Shown one piece after another: positions 32,919 through 41,070 of a DNA stretch of 64,000 nucleotides; position 1 is the stretch's first letter, and every line of letters begins with the position of its first letter. The position numbers were made by a program, and so were the translations under genes. The stretch is from Phyllobacterium pellucidum (GTDB lineage: Bacteria > Pseudomonadota > Alphaproteobacteria > Rhizobiales > Rhizobiaceae): NCBI RefSeq assembly GCF_013327855.1, contig NZ_JABUMX010000005.1, forward strand, positions 62,001-126,000, in the 5' to 3' direction. A model generated the notes under the pieces. That model searched no databases. It had not been told where the DNA came from and saw nothing but the letters and a program-made list of their open reading frames with translations.

Positions 32919-34411
32919 GAACGGGCTTCCTCTATTCTGGTCTTGCGGGCGTCGCGCACCTCGCGGCTGAGCGAGAAAACGACGAATATGAGCGCGATGG
33001 AAAGCAGCGCCACGGCAATGGGATCCTGAAGAAAGATCATGTGGTCACCCCCCGAAAGCACCAGCGAGCGGCGATAACTCGATTCGACCATATGGCCGAG
33101 CACGACGCCAAGAATCATCGGCAGGACCGGGAATCCGGCGATGCGCATAAGAAAGCCGACGAGGCCAAGGGCGAGTGCGATGCCAAGGTCGAACAGGCTG
33201 TTGTTCAGCGTGAAAATGCCCGACAGGATAAGCGCGAAGATGAAGCCAGCGCGGTAGGGGCGCGGACGATTGACCAGCCAAATGCAGGCCGGAAGGATGA
33301 TGATACCGACACCGATTTGCGCAATGATCGCGATGAACGAGCCGACGTAAATGCTGTCGATCACCTGGGCGCTCTGTTCGAACAGGCGCGGTCCAGGAAT
33401 CAGCCCGTGCATCAATAGGCCGCCAAGCAGGACCGCCGTCGAATTGGAGCTCGGAATGCCGAAGCTGAGAAGCGGGATGAGCGCCGTGCTTGCCACCGTG
33501 TTGTTGGCGGCCTCAGGCGCAGCGACGCCCTCCTCGGACCCCTTGCCAAACAAATGCGGTGTCTTCGACCAGCGCTTGGCCTCGTTATAGGACATGAACG
33601 CTGCAATCGAACCGCCGCCGCCGGGGGTGAGCCCTTCGAACAGGCCAAGGACGCAGCCGATGAATTGCGAACGCTTGAGCCTGTTCATGACAGCAAGGCT
33701 TGGCAACTTGATCTTGATTTTCTGATTGAGCTGCGTCGTGTTGGTCGACCCCGATTGGCTCATCAACTCCGTCAACGCAAAGAGGCCGACCATCACCAGC
33801 ACCGGTTCGACGCCGCCCAAGAGGTCGGGTATGTCGAAGGTAAAGCGTGTCACGCCGGATATCGGATCGGTGCCGACTGTTGCGATCATCAGGCCGACAG
33901 TAGCAGCAGCAAGACCCTTGATGAGCGAGCCTCCGCTCATCGAGGCAATAACGCTGAGGCCAAGGATACCGAGCCCGAAATAGGAGGCAGGCGTAAATGC
34001 CAGCGCCAGCCACGACAGTGGCTCCGTTAGCATTATCAGCATTGCGAGGCCGAACAGGCTGCCGATCACCCCTGACATAAGGGAAATGCCCAGCGCTTCG
34101 CCGGCTCGCCCCTGGCGATTGAGTTCGTAACCGTCGATCACAGTGGCTGCGGAAGAATTGGTGCCCGGCGTCCTAATTAAAATAGCCGGGATCGAGCCGC
34201 CATACTCGGCGCCGATATAGACGCAGGCGAGCAAGGCGATCGCCTGCGCAGGATCCATCGTATAGGTGAACGGCAAAACGAGGGCCATGGTGATGGAAGC
34301 CGAAATGCCCGGCAGGGCGCCGCCGAGAATGCCCCAGGTGAGGCCGGCGATGGAAACGAAAATGAGCGGCGTTTCCGTCAGAAGCCTGATTATGTCCATA
34401 ATCGTCGTCAT
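32915..34411 (-). CDS. tctA: Tripartite tricarboxylate transporter, large membrane subunit
   Basis: A 498-residue TctA-family protein with about ten to twelve hydrophobic helices and the signature GLTWGILGGALPGISAS near the N terminus. It also has SLMSGVIGSLFGLAMLIM, GLTPGGGGSIAAFMSYNEAKRWSK, and PEAANNTVASTALIPLLSFGIPSS. It forms the channel of a secondary importer that uses ion gradients with periplasmic TctC. The start overlaps the TctB stop by one base (TGATG), and its end overlaps the MmgE/PrpD gene, placing all in one operon. Likely cargo is a di- or tricarboxylate handled by the neighbouring enzymes. Confidence 0.93.
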   Translation of the reverse strand: MTTIMDIIRLLTETPLIFVSIAGLTWGILGGALPGISASITMALVLPFTYTMDPAQAIALLACVYIGAEYGGSIPAILIRTPGTNSSAATVIDGYELNRQGRAGEALGISLMSGVIGSLFGLAMLIMLTEPLSWLALAFTPASYFGLGILGLSVIASMSGGSLIKGLAAATVGLMIATVGTDPISGVTRFTFDIPDLLGGVEPVLVMVGLFALTELMSQSGSTNTTQLNQKIKIKLPSLAVMNRLKRSQFIGCVLGLFEGLTPGGGGSIAAFMSYNEAKRWSKTPHLFGKGSEEGVAAPEAANNTVASTALIPLLSFGIPSSNSTAVLLGGLLMHGLIPGPRLFEQSAQVIDSIYVGSFIAIIAQIGVGIIILPACIWLVNRPRPYRAGFIFALILSGIFTLNNSLFDLGIALALGLVGFLMRIAGFPVLPMILGVVLGHMVESSYRRSLVLSGGDHMIFLQDPIAVALLSIALIFVVFSLSREVRDARKTRIEEARS

Positions 34412-34887
34412 CAGAATAACCCCTGTACCAGCGAACCTGCGGGCTGGTGGACCCCGAGCAGTTTGACGAAGACAGCCCAGTAGAAAATGCCCCCGCCAAT
34501 GGCGGCAACCGGTACGACCCAAGTGCGCGGCGCGCCCTCATAAAGCGCGATCCCCCCGATGAGGAGTGCGGTACCGATGACGTAGCCGACGAAAGGCAAA
34601 AGGATCACGTAAGCGGCACCGAACAGCAGGAAGCCGACGGCACGCGGAAGACGCGCATCTCTTTCATCGTCATCCGCACCCGCCGCCACCTGCCGTGCCT
34701 GGCTTGCGAGCAACGTTCGCCCCATAAGCAGTATTCCGAGGATGGCAAGTACGATGGCAAGCACGTGCGGCAGTCCGGCCGCGCCAACCTCGTCCGACAA
34801 AGTGCTGTCGGCGATTTCACCTGCCCAGGCATAGTAGGTACCTGCGCCAGCAAGGAGAACGAGGCCGCTGATAAGGTCTTTTCTCAT
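34411..34887 (-). CDS. tctB: Tripartite tricarboxylate transporter, small membrane subunit
   Basis: A 158-residue TctB-family protein with four hydrophobic segments (about 5-20, 38-58, 82-115, 125-145), a charged loop (GADDDERDARLPRA) in the middle and the typical LPHVLAIVLAILG segment. It completes the TctABC system with the large subunit, whose start codon overlaps its stop. The gene order TctC-TctB-TctA is the common one. Sequence conservation in TctB is low, so the call leans on size, topology and neighbours. Confidence 0.88.
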   Translation of the reverse strand: MRKDLISGLVLLAGAGTYYAWAGEIADSTLSDEVGAAGLPHVLAIVLAILGILLMGRTLLASQARQVAAGADDDERDARLPRAVGFLLFGAAYVILLPFVGYVIGTALLIGGIALYEGAPRTWVVPVAAIGGGIFYWAVFVKLLGVHQPAGSLVQGLF

Positions 34888-34950
34888 GGGATCAACCCTT
34901 AACGATGATCGACGAGGGGCCAGCCTTTTCGCCAGCCCCCGCGATCAATC

Positions 34951-35919
34951 TCACTTGATGGCGCCCGTCGATTTCAGAAATTCCTCGGTCGACGTGGCAA
35001 AATTGTTGATGAATGCCGGATAGTCCTTTTCGCCGATCAACTGGGGAACGAGCACTTCGGCCGTATAGGCTTTCTTGTATTCCGGATCGGCCAGCAGGTT
35101 CTTTATCGCCTCGTCCCAGACCGCCTTGGTGGCATCCGGAACGCCCTTGGGGCCAGCGAGGCCACGGAATTTCACCAGGCTGACGTCGTAGCCCAATTCC
35201 TTTACCGTAGGCACATCGGGCTTTTCGGTGATGCGTTCAGGATTGAATGTAGCGAGCAGCGTAATCTTGCCGGCATCGAGCTGCGATCGAAGCTCCTGGA
35301 TCTCGCCAATGCCGATGTCGAGCGTGCCGTTGAGAACATTGAGCATCATGTCGCCGCCGCCCTCATGGGTGACGATTGCCGGTGTCACGCCCGCGGCGCG
35401 CTTCAACTGCTCGGCCGCCTGCCGTTCCAGGGATGCGGGATTGGCTGCGCCCCACCGGCCGCGTTCTTTCTTGGCATGTTCGATCACGTCCTTCAGCGAC
35501 TTGTAGGGCCCATCCGTACGCGTGTAGATCACTTCGCTGTCGGCGAAGATGTTCACCAGAGGATCCATGTCCTTGTAGGTGCTCTGCGGCTTGCTCATCA
35601 AGGATGTGTAGATATAAGTCGGCGTCGTCGCGTAGAAGACGCTCCCGTCGGCTGGCCCGCTCGCAACCCGAGCCATGGCCTTGCCGCCGCTGCCACCCTG
35701 GACATTTTCCACGATGAAGGTGGCGTCGATGTACCTGCCGAGATATTTGGTCATTTCGCGCAGGAACACGTCGCTGCCACCGCCGGGACTTGAGTGCGTC
35801 ACCAGCGTCACCACCTTGTTCGGGTATGGCAGAGGTTCAGCTTGGGCATTTGCGCCGGAAACAATCGCTAGCGTGGCAAGGCCAAGCACTGCCTGGCCGA
35901 TAGACTTGATGAATGTCAT
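34951..35919 (-). CDS. tctC: Tripartite tricarboxylate transporter substrate-binding protein (Bug family)
   Basis: A 322-residue periplasmic binding protein with a signal peptide (cleavage near SGANA-QA). Bug-family features are the first-domain loop VTHSSPGGGSDVFLREM (usually PPGGxxD), VENVQGGSGGKAMARVASGPADG and the C-terminal EEFLKSTGAIK. Binding in this family is through backbone and water contacts to carboxylates, so the ligand cannot be named; a di- or tricarboxylate is expected. GGGAGAGA lies just before the ATG. It sits between an MmgE/PrpD gene and TctB in the operon. Confidence 0.9.
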   Translation of the reverse strand: MTFIKSIGQAVLGLATLAIVSGANAQAEPLPYPNKVVTLVTHSSPGGGSDVFLREMTKYLGRYIDATFIVENVQGGSGGKAMARVASGPADGSVFYATTPTYIYTSLMSKPQSTYKDMDPLVNIFADSEVIYTRTDGPYKSLKDVIEHAKKERGRWGAANPASLERQAAEQLKRAAGVTPAIVTHEGGGDMMLNVLNGTLDIGIGEIQELRSQLDAGKITLLATFNPERITEKPDVPTVKELGYDVSLVKFRGLAGPKGVPDATKAVWDEAIKNLLADPEYKKAYTAEVLVPQLIGEKDYPAFINNFATSTEEFLKSTGAIK

Positions 35920-35972
35920 TTCTCTCTCCCATTTAGCTACCGTTTCTCCAGAACGGCTTCCTCAAACTCAGT

Positions 35973-37388
35973 TCACGGGGCTTTTCCTTCCCCGCTGATC
36001 AATTCCATGCAGCGACCGACGTCGGCGCCGGCATCGATATTTCGCACGAGCGCCAGCAATTCTTCCTGCGCTTCACTATCAATGACGCCCTCCGCGCACA
36101 TGCGAAACTTGTCGTCCAGACCGGCATCGCTGATCGGGTTGGACGGGCCGCCCCGATAGCGCTCGTCAGCCTCCTGCACCAATGTCCGGCCGTCCTTCGT
36201 AACCACTTCGATGCGCGACCGTATGCGGTCGTATCCTGCCGCGTCGATAGCCGGATCGTTTATCACGTCGGTTCGTGCCTGAAGATCCTGCATCGCCTCG
36301 CCCGCAACAAAGCTGTCTTCGAATTCATGATGGCTTGCCCGCCGGCACAGGATGATCATGGCGAGCAGTGCGGGCATGGAGAACTTCGCCTGAAGATGGT
36401 TCTGCGCAATCGGATAGCGGATCGGTTCGATGATATTTTTGCCGGCAAAGAACCTGATGCGCTCTACTTCTTCAGGCTTGAGGTCATGGTCGATCACCAG
36501 CTTCAACATCGCATCCATTGATTGATGCGTGAGAATGCCCGACGGGTACGGCTTTATGCTGACGCCGGGCTCGATAATCGTCAAGGGCGCGCCGAATCCC
36601 GCTGCTGCCTTGTCCAGATCGAGGCCCTCCCCCATCACCGAGAAGAAACCCCACTGTCCGTCGAGGACTGAAGGGTCCGCCTCAAAGCCGCGTGCGGCAA
36701 GCAGGGCTGCGGTCACGCCATTCTCGCAGGCTCGGCCGACATGGAGCGGCTTCGTCATGGTGCCGAAATTGGCGCGTATGCCAGCGGCAAAACTTGCGGC
36801 CAATCCGAGCGCGTGTGCGAGCGCGTCGCCTTTCAAGCCGAGGAGTTTCGCGGCAGCCGCCGTCGCCCCGAACGTGCCGACGGTACCGCTGGTGTGGTGA
36901 CCGCGTCGATAGTGGCGTGGTTTCATCCATTCCGCGATCTTGCATTCGACTTCGAAACCCACCTGGAAAGCGAGCATCAGTTCACGCCCATCCACGATCC
37001 CTTCGCGGCTGGCAATGATAAGCGCGGCGGTGAGGGGTGGAACAGACGGATGCGTGAGCAGGCCGTAGACATGGGCCGGATCGTGCGAAACCTGCGTATC
37101 ATCCCAATCGTGGGCGTGTCCGGCGGTGCCCCAGACGCGCGCGGCCAGGGGGGCCGGAACCTTCTGCGTCCCGGCGCCTGGCAGGGGCGCATCCTCGCGC
37201 CCGGCCTGATCCAGTGCATCGCCAATAAGGATTTCAACCGAAGCTTCGCGGCTGCCGGCCAGATACAGGCCCGCCGTATCGACCATGCAACGCCGGCCAA
37301 TAATGAGCGCCTCTTCCGGCAAATCCGCATAGGTCGTGCGTTCTATGAAACGTATGGCCTGGGCCGTAATGTCGAGTGAGGGAAACAC
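35973..37388 (-). CDS. MmgE/PrpD family protein (third of three)
   Basis: A 471-residue MmgE/PrpD protein, the same length as the copy at 21620-23035 and sharing DYDDT-like HDWDDTQ, GLLTHPSVPPLTAALI, PRHYRRGHHTSGTVGTF, NFGTMTKPLHVGRACENG and KPYPSGILTHQS. It starts at GTG, about 8 bases after GGAGA. It follows the GntR gene by 14 bases and precedes TctC by 53, so it is the first enzyme of the importer operon. The likely role is dehydration, decarboxylation or epimerisation of the imported acid. Confidence 0.88.
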   Translation of the reverse strand: MFPSLDITAQAIRFIERTTYADLPEEALIIGRRCMVDTAGLYLAGSREASVEILIGDALDQAGREDAPLPGAGTQKVPAPLAARVWGTAGHAHDWDDTQVSHDPAHVYGLLTHPSVPPLTAALIIASREGIVDGRELMLAFQVGFEVECKIAEWMKPRHYRRGHHTSGTVGTFGATAAAAKLLGLKGDALAHALGLAASFAAGIRANFGTMTKPLHVGRACENGVTAALLAARGFEADPSVLDGQWGFFSVMGEGLDLDKAAAGFGAPLTIIEPGVSIKPYPSGILTHQSMDAMLKLVIDHDLKPEEVERIRFFAGKNIIEPIRYPIAQNHLQAKFSMPALLAMIILCRRASHHEFEDSFVAGEAMQDLQARTDVINDPAIDAAGYDRIRSRIEVVTKDGRTLVQEADERYRGGPSNPISDAGLDDKFRMCAEGVIDSEAQEELLALVRNIDAGADVGRCMELISGEGKAP

Positions 37389-37402
37389 AAATATCTCCAG
37401 TG

Positions 37403-38074
37403 CTATGCAAGGGGGTTTGTCGCCGCCATGAGCCGGCCCTTCGCCGTCTCGACGTGGTTGGCGTGAGCTTTGAAGGCCTGCGCCGGGTCGCGAGCGGCGA
37501 TGGCATCGACCATTCTGTGATGTTCCAGGTTGGAAGCGTGGATCGCGTCGCCGTGCATCAGGCTGTGGGCCCGGTGGAGCCTGAGCTGCTTGACCAGCGT
37601 CAGATACTGCTGAGCCAGAACTTCGTTTCCTGATTGAACGACAATGAATTCATGCAAGACGAAATTAAGCGAGATATAGCGGGCATGGTCATCCGCGCCG
37701 ATGGCTTCGTCCATGTCCCCGACGAAGCGCCTCAGCCTTGCAATATCATCGTCGGTCGCGCGTTCTGCCAGAACCTTTCCGGCAAGACCGAAGAGCACCG
37801 TGCGCACGTCATAAACGTCGGATGCTTCCGCTGCGCTGAGTCGGCGGACGAAGAAGCCCCGGTTGGGGACCTGCTCGATGAGACCTGAAGACTCGAGCGA
37901 TCGGAGTGCTTCGCGGACGGGTCCGCGGCTGATGCCGAACCGGAAAGCAATCTCCTTTTCATTCAAATGACCGCCAGGCGCTACCTCGCCGTCGAGAATG
38001 AATCGTTCGATCTCCTGTTCCAACAGTCCCGGAAGGGACGTGGACCTGAGAATTTCGAAGGCTGTCTGATTCAT
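37403..38074 (-). CDS. GntR family regulator, FCD subgroup
   Basis: A 223-residue GntR/FCD protein. The winged helix (about 10-75) contains EIERFILDGEVAPGGHLNE, RFGISRGPVREALRSLE and SSGLIEQVPNRGFFVRRL; the FCD domain (about 85-215) contains the His of LNFVLHEFI. The recognition segment resembles that of the GntR at 20744, so both may bind the same core. A 12-bp palindrome ATTGT-CA-ACAAT lies 44 bases upstream of its ATG, fitting autoregulation and control of the downstream MmgE/PrpD-TctCBA-MmgE/PrpD-SDR operon. Confidence 0.9.
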   Translation of the reverse strand: MNQTAFEILRSTSLPGLLEQEIERFILDGEVAPGGHLNEKEIAFRFGISRGPVREALRSLESSGLIEQVPNRGFFVRRLSAAEASDVYDVRTVLFGLAGKVLAERATDDDIARLRRFVGDMDEAIGADDHARYISLNFVLHEFIVVQSGNEVLAQQYLTLVKQLRLHRAHSLMHGDAIHASNLEHHRMVDAIAARDPAQAFKAHANHVETAKGRLMAATNPLA

Positions 38075-38117
38075 CCGCCTATTCCTGTTTCAACAGGAGA
38101 TAGATTGCAGATTGCTT

Positions 38118-38129
38118 ATTGTCAACAAT
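38118..38129. promoter_or_regulatory. Palindromic GntR operator ATTGT-CA-ACAAT
   Basis: A 12-bp palindrome (5-2-5) upstream of the GntR gene that begins at 38074 on the minus strand. It has the best symmetry of the four TGT-YR-ACA sites in the window and is the likely autoregulatory operator. Confidence 0.55.
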
Positions 38130-38185
38130 TTATTGCAAACCGCTGCTTCTTGGCATCTTCACGTTTCGCGCAACGTGAAACTTTG

Positions 38186-38204
38186 ACCCAGCCGGATGCT
38201 GGGT
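38186..38204 (-). terminator. Hairpin downstream of the lactonase operon
   Basis: ACCCAGC-CGGAT-GCTGGGT, a 7-bp stem with a 5-base loop, lies about 135 bases beyond the last gene (stop at 38338) of the minus-strand sugar operon. It may end that transcript before the GntR promoter. No T-run is present, so confidence is limited. Confidence 0.35.
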
Positions 38205-38337
38205 CTGATCTCGTCTGCGTACCTGAACCCATACGCCGCGCTGTTTCACGGTTAGCGACCGTTGATCCTCACAATCGCATCGGTGTCGTAGAACGCCTGT
38301 CGCAGCGGGAACCTAGAGGAACCGGAGAGCGCTTTTA

Positions 38338-39216
38338 TTACCCGGCAAAGCGCATCTCAGGAACGCCCCTGATGCCAAGTCCAGTAATTGCAAACAGGCT
38401 GCCACGTAGAACCCCATCGCCCGGAAAGCGCGGTAGCGGCGGCTTTGCCATGGAGGTTACATAAAGAATGTCGAGGTTCGGGCCGCCGAACATGACACTG
38501 GTCACTTTTTTCACCGGCATATCAATGACCCGGTCCACCGATCCGTCCGGCCTGTAGCGGATCACCTTCCCGTCATAGACTTGAGCGTTCCACAAGCATC
38601 CCTCGGCGTCGACCGTGGAACCGTCGGCAGCACCACCCGTCGATGTGTCGAGTTTCACGAACGTACGGCGATTGGAGACTGTCCCTTTGGCCTGGTCGTA
38701 ATCATAGGCCCAGATCTCGCCCGACCAGGAATCCGCAAAATAGAATGTACTTCCGTCCGGGCTCCAGCACGGACCGTTCGAAACAATGATGCCCTCATCG
38801 AGGGTATGAACGCTCAAATCGGGATCGACCCGGTAAAGCGCGCCATTGGGACCGCTCTCCATCGTGTCCATCGAGCCCGCAACGAAACGGCCCTGCTTGT
38901 CCACTTTGCCGTCATTGATGCGATTTTCGTGCTTATCGGGTTCAGGATCGTGAATGAGGTCTACGTCGCCTGTCTTGAAGTCGAGGAGATGAAAGCCCCG
39001 GGCGAGTGAGACGATTGCCCCGTTTCCATCCTTGCGCAGCGCCATGGAGCCGATTTTCATCGGCACATCCCAGGCGCGCAGTTCACGCCCGTCGGCGGTA
39101 GCCCGGAAAATGCGTCCGTCGAAACTGTCGATCCAGTAGAGTCGTTCCTGGTCCACGTCCCATAGCGGGCCCTCGCCGAGCGTTGTCTTTACGTCTACCA
39201 CCACTTCTATTTTCAT
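38338..39216 (-). CDS. SMP-30/gluconolactonase family protein (second copy)
   Basis: A 292-residue six-bladed beta-propeller lactonase of the SMP-30/regucalcin family. Metal-site elements are visible: Glu in TLGEGPLWD (about residue 15), Asn/Asp in RINDGKVD, Asn in VSNGPCWSPDGSTFYFADS, and Asp in STVDAEGCLWNAQV. These enzymes open sugar lactones to aldonates with a divalent metal. It is a tandem paralogue of the gene 9 bases upstream and the last gene of an eight-gene operon. Two copies may serve two lactone ring forms or two sugars. Confidence 0.88.
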   Translation of the reverse strand: MKIEVVVDVKTTLGEGPLWDVDQERLYWIDSFDGRIFRATADGRELRAWDVPMKIGSMALRKDGNGAIVSLARGFHLLDFKTGDVDLIHDPEPDKHENRINDGKVDKQGRFVAGSMDTMESGPNGALYRVDPDLSVHTLDEGIIVSNGPCWSPDGSTFYFADSWSGEIWAYDYDQAKGTVSNRRTFVKLDTSTGGAADGSTVDAEGCLWNAQVYDGKVIRYRPDGSVDRVIDMPVKKVTSVMFGGPNLDILYVTSMAKPPLPRFPGDGVLRGSLFAITGLGIRGVPEMRFAG

Positions 39217-39225
39217 GTCGCTCCC

Positions 39226-40098
39226 CTATCCTTTGAAACGCGGTTCCGGCAACCCGCGGACACCCAGCCCATGAACCGCAAACATGCAGCCCGCTTCGCG
39301 CTCGCGATGGTATTGGTTGTTGAATGGCCGGGCCATCGACGTTACGAACGCAATGTCAAGTTCCGGCCCGCCGAACGTGATGCTTGTGGTCGATTGGACC
39401 GGAAGGCCAACGATGCGATCGATAACTCCATTCGGGTCGAAGCGGATCAGGCGCCCGGAATATACTTCGACACTCCACACATACCCTTCGGCATCCACCG
39501 TCGCGCCATCCGGATGGCCGCGCAGACCCTCGAAACTCGTGAAGATGCGGCGCGATCCTACAGTGCCGGTCGCCGCGTCGTAAGCATATGCATGGATCTT
39601 CCGTGTGCCGGTGTCGGCGAAATAGAGGGTTGCGCCGTCGGGACTGAAGCACGGGCCATTCGAGCAGACGATGCCGGTATCGAGGATGTGAAGCGACAGG
39701 TCGGGGTCAAGGCGGTAAAGCGTGCCGATGGGATCCCGCTCCTCGAAATCCATCGAGCCTGCAATAAAGCGGCCCTGGCGATCAACTTTCCCGTCATTCA
39801 GCCGCGGACGAAGTTCTCCCGGATGCGTTTCGTGGAGCAGTTCCACTGCTCCAGTTGCGAAGTCCAGCGTGTAAAACCCGTTTCTCAGCGAAACGATCGC
39901 TCCGCCCCTGGAGCGCAAGGCCATCGACCCAATGGGCTCCGGCATTTTCCAGGCCTTGCGGTCCCCGCCATTTGCATCGCAGGAATAAACGGCCGGCGCG
40001 TATGAGTCGATCCAGTAAAGCCGTTGCTGTTCGACGTCCCATAGGGGACCCTCACCGAGCTCATTCCGGTCGCTGCTGAAAACTTCGATGCGCAACAT
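39226..40098 (-). CDS. SMP-30/gluconolactonase family protein (first copy)
   Basis: A 290-residue SMP-30-type lactonase with the same set of metal-site segments as its tandem neighbour: ELGEGPLWD, RLNDGKVDRQGRFIAGSMD, CSNGPCFSPDGATLYFADT and ATVDAEGYVWSVEVY. Mammalian SMP-30 is a gulonolactonase, relevant here because the operon also encodes an L-gulonate-3-dehydrogenase-like protein. It lies 9 bases from both adjacent genes. Predicted to be cytoplasmic, with no signal peptide. Confidence 0.88.
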   Translation of the reverse strand: MLRIEVFSSDRNELGEGPLWDVEQQRLYWIDSYAPAVYSCDANGGDRKAWKMPEPIGSMALRSRGGAIVSLRNGFYTLDFATGAVELLHETHPGELRPRLNDGKVDRQGRFIAGSMDFEERDPIGTLYRLDPDLSLHILDTGIVCSNGPCFSPDGATLYFADTGTRKIHAYAYDAATGTVGSRRIFTSFEGLRGHPDGATVDAEGYVWSVEVYSGRLIRFDPNGVIDRIVGLPVQSTTSITFGGPELDIAFVTSMARPFNNQYHREREAGCMFAVHGLGVRGLPEPRFKG

Positions 40099-40107
40099 GG
40101 CTCTCTC

Positions 40108-41070
40108 CTAGAACGCGACCTTGTCGCCTCCCTTGAGTTGAAGAATCTCGCGAGCCTCATCGGGCGTTGCCACCTCCATGCCGAGACCTTCGATGATCTT
40201 GCGCGCCAGTAACACCTGTTCGGCATTCGACTTGGCGAGTTTTCCCTTGCCTGCCCACAGGCTGTCTTCAAGGCCAACCCTGATATTGCCTCCAAGAGCC
40301 GCGGCCTGAGCGGCGATGCGCAACTGGCTCGAGCCCGCGCCGAGAACGGACCACCGGAAACTATCGCCGAAGAGCCGATCAGCGGTGCGTTTCATATGGG
40401 CGATGTCTTCCGGATGCGTCCCGATTGCGCCGAGCAGCCCGAACACCGACTGCACGAAGAACGGTGCCTTGACGAGACCGCGATCCGCGAAATGCGCGAG
40501 GTTGTAGAGATGCGCAATGTCGTAGCACTCGAATTCAAAGCGTGTGCCATTGTCGTAGCAGGTTGCCAGAATATACTCTATATCCTTGAAACTGTTACGA
40601 AAAACGAGGTCGCGGGTGGCTTCCAAATGCGGCTTTTCCCAGTCGAACTTGAATTCCTTGTATTTGTCGACAAGGTGATAAAGTCCGAAATTGATAGAAC
40701 CCATGTTCAGCGAAGCCACCTCGGGCTTGAATGTCGCTGCCGGTTTGACCCGCTCCTCGACCTTCATATAGGGACTGCCACCCGTGGTGATGTTTATCGC
40801 GGCCTTCGTGTTCTGCTTGATCCGTGGCAGAAACCTGGCGAAAGCTTCAGGCGTTTGGTCCGGTTTGCCAGTTTCAGGGTCGCGCGCATGCAGATGCAGG
40901 ATCGCAGCTCCGGCATCTGCCGCTGCCAGCGCTTCCTTGGCGATTTCGTCGGGCGTGATCGGCAAATAAGGGGACATCGTCGGCGTGTGGATCGCACCCG
41001 TGATGGCGCAGGTGATGATGACCTTGCCCTTTATAGTTGATCCTCCGGTCACTCTCGCTGTCTCGCTCAT
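40108..41070 (-). CDS. BKACE family beta-keto acid cleavage enzyme (DUF849)
   Basis: A 320-residue TIM-barrel protein of the beta-keto acid cleavage enzyme family. The metal ligands are visible as HLHARDP (H59, H61) and the Glu in RVGLEDSLW; other family features are ITCAITGAIHTPTMSPYLP at the N terminus and NITTGGS. BKACE enzymes use acetyl-CoA to cleave a 3-keto acid into acetoacetate (or a derivative) and a new acyl-CoA. Its ATG overlaps the stop of the dehydrogenase gene by 4 bases, so the 3-keto product of that enzyme is the probable substrate. The presence of lactonases and a sugar importer points to a 3-keto aldonate; 3-dehydrocarnitine is an alternative. Confidence 0.9.
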   Translation of the reverse strand: MSETARVTGGSTIKGKVIITCAITGAIHTPTMSPYLPITPDEIAKEALAAADAGAAILHLHARDPETGKPDQTPEAFARFLPRIKQNTKAAINITTGGSPYMKVEERVKPAATFKPEVASLNMGSINFGLYHLVDKYKEFKFDWEKPHLEATRDLVFRNSFKDIEYILATCYDNGTRFEFECYDIAHLYNLAHFADRGLVKAPFFVQSVFGLLGAIGTHPEDIAHMKRTADRLFGDSFRWSVLGAGSSQLRIAAQAAALGGNIRVGLEDSLWAGKGKLAKSNAEQVLLARKIIEGLGMEVATPDEAREILQLKGGDKVAF

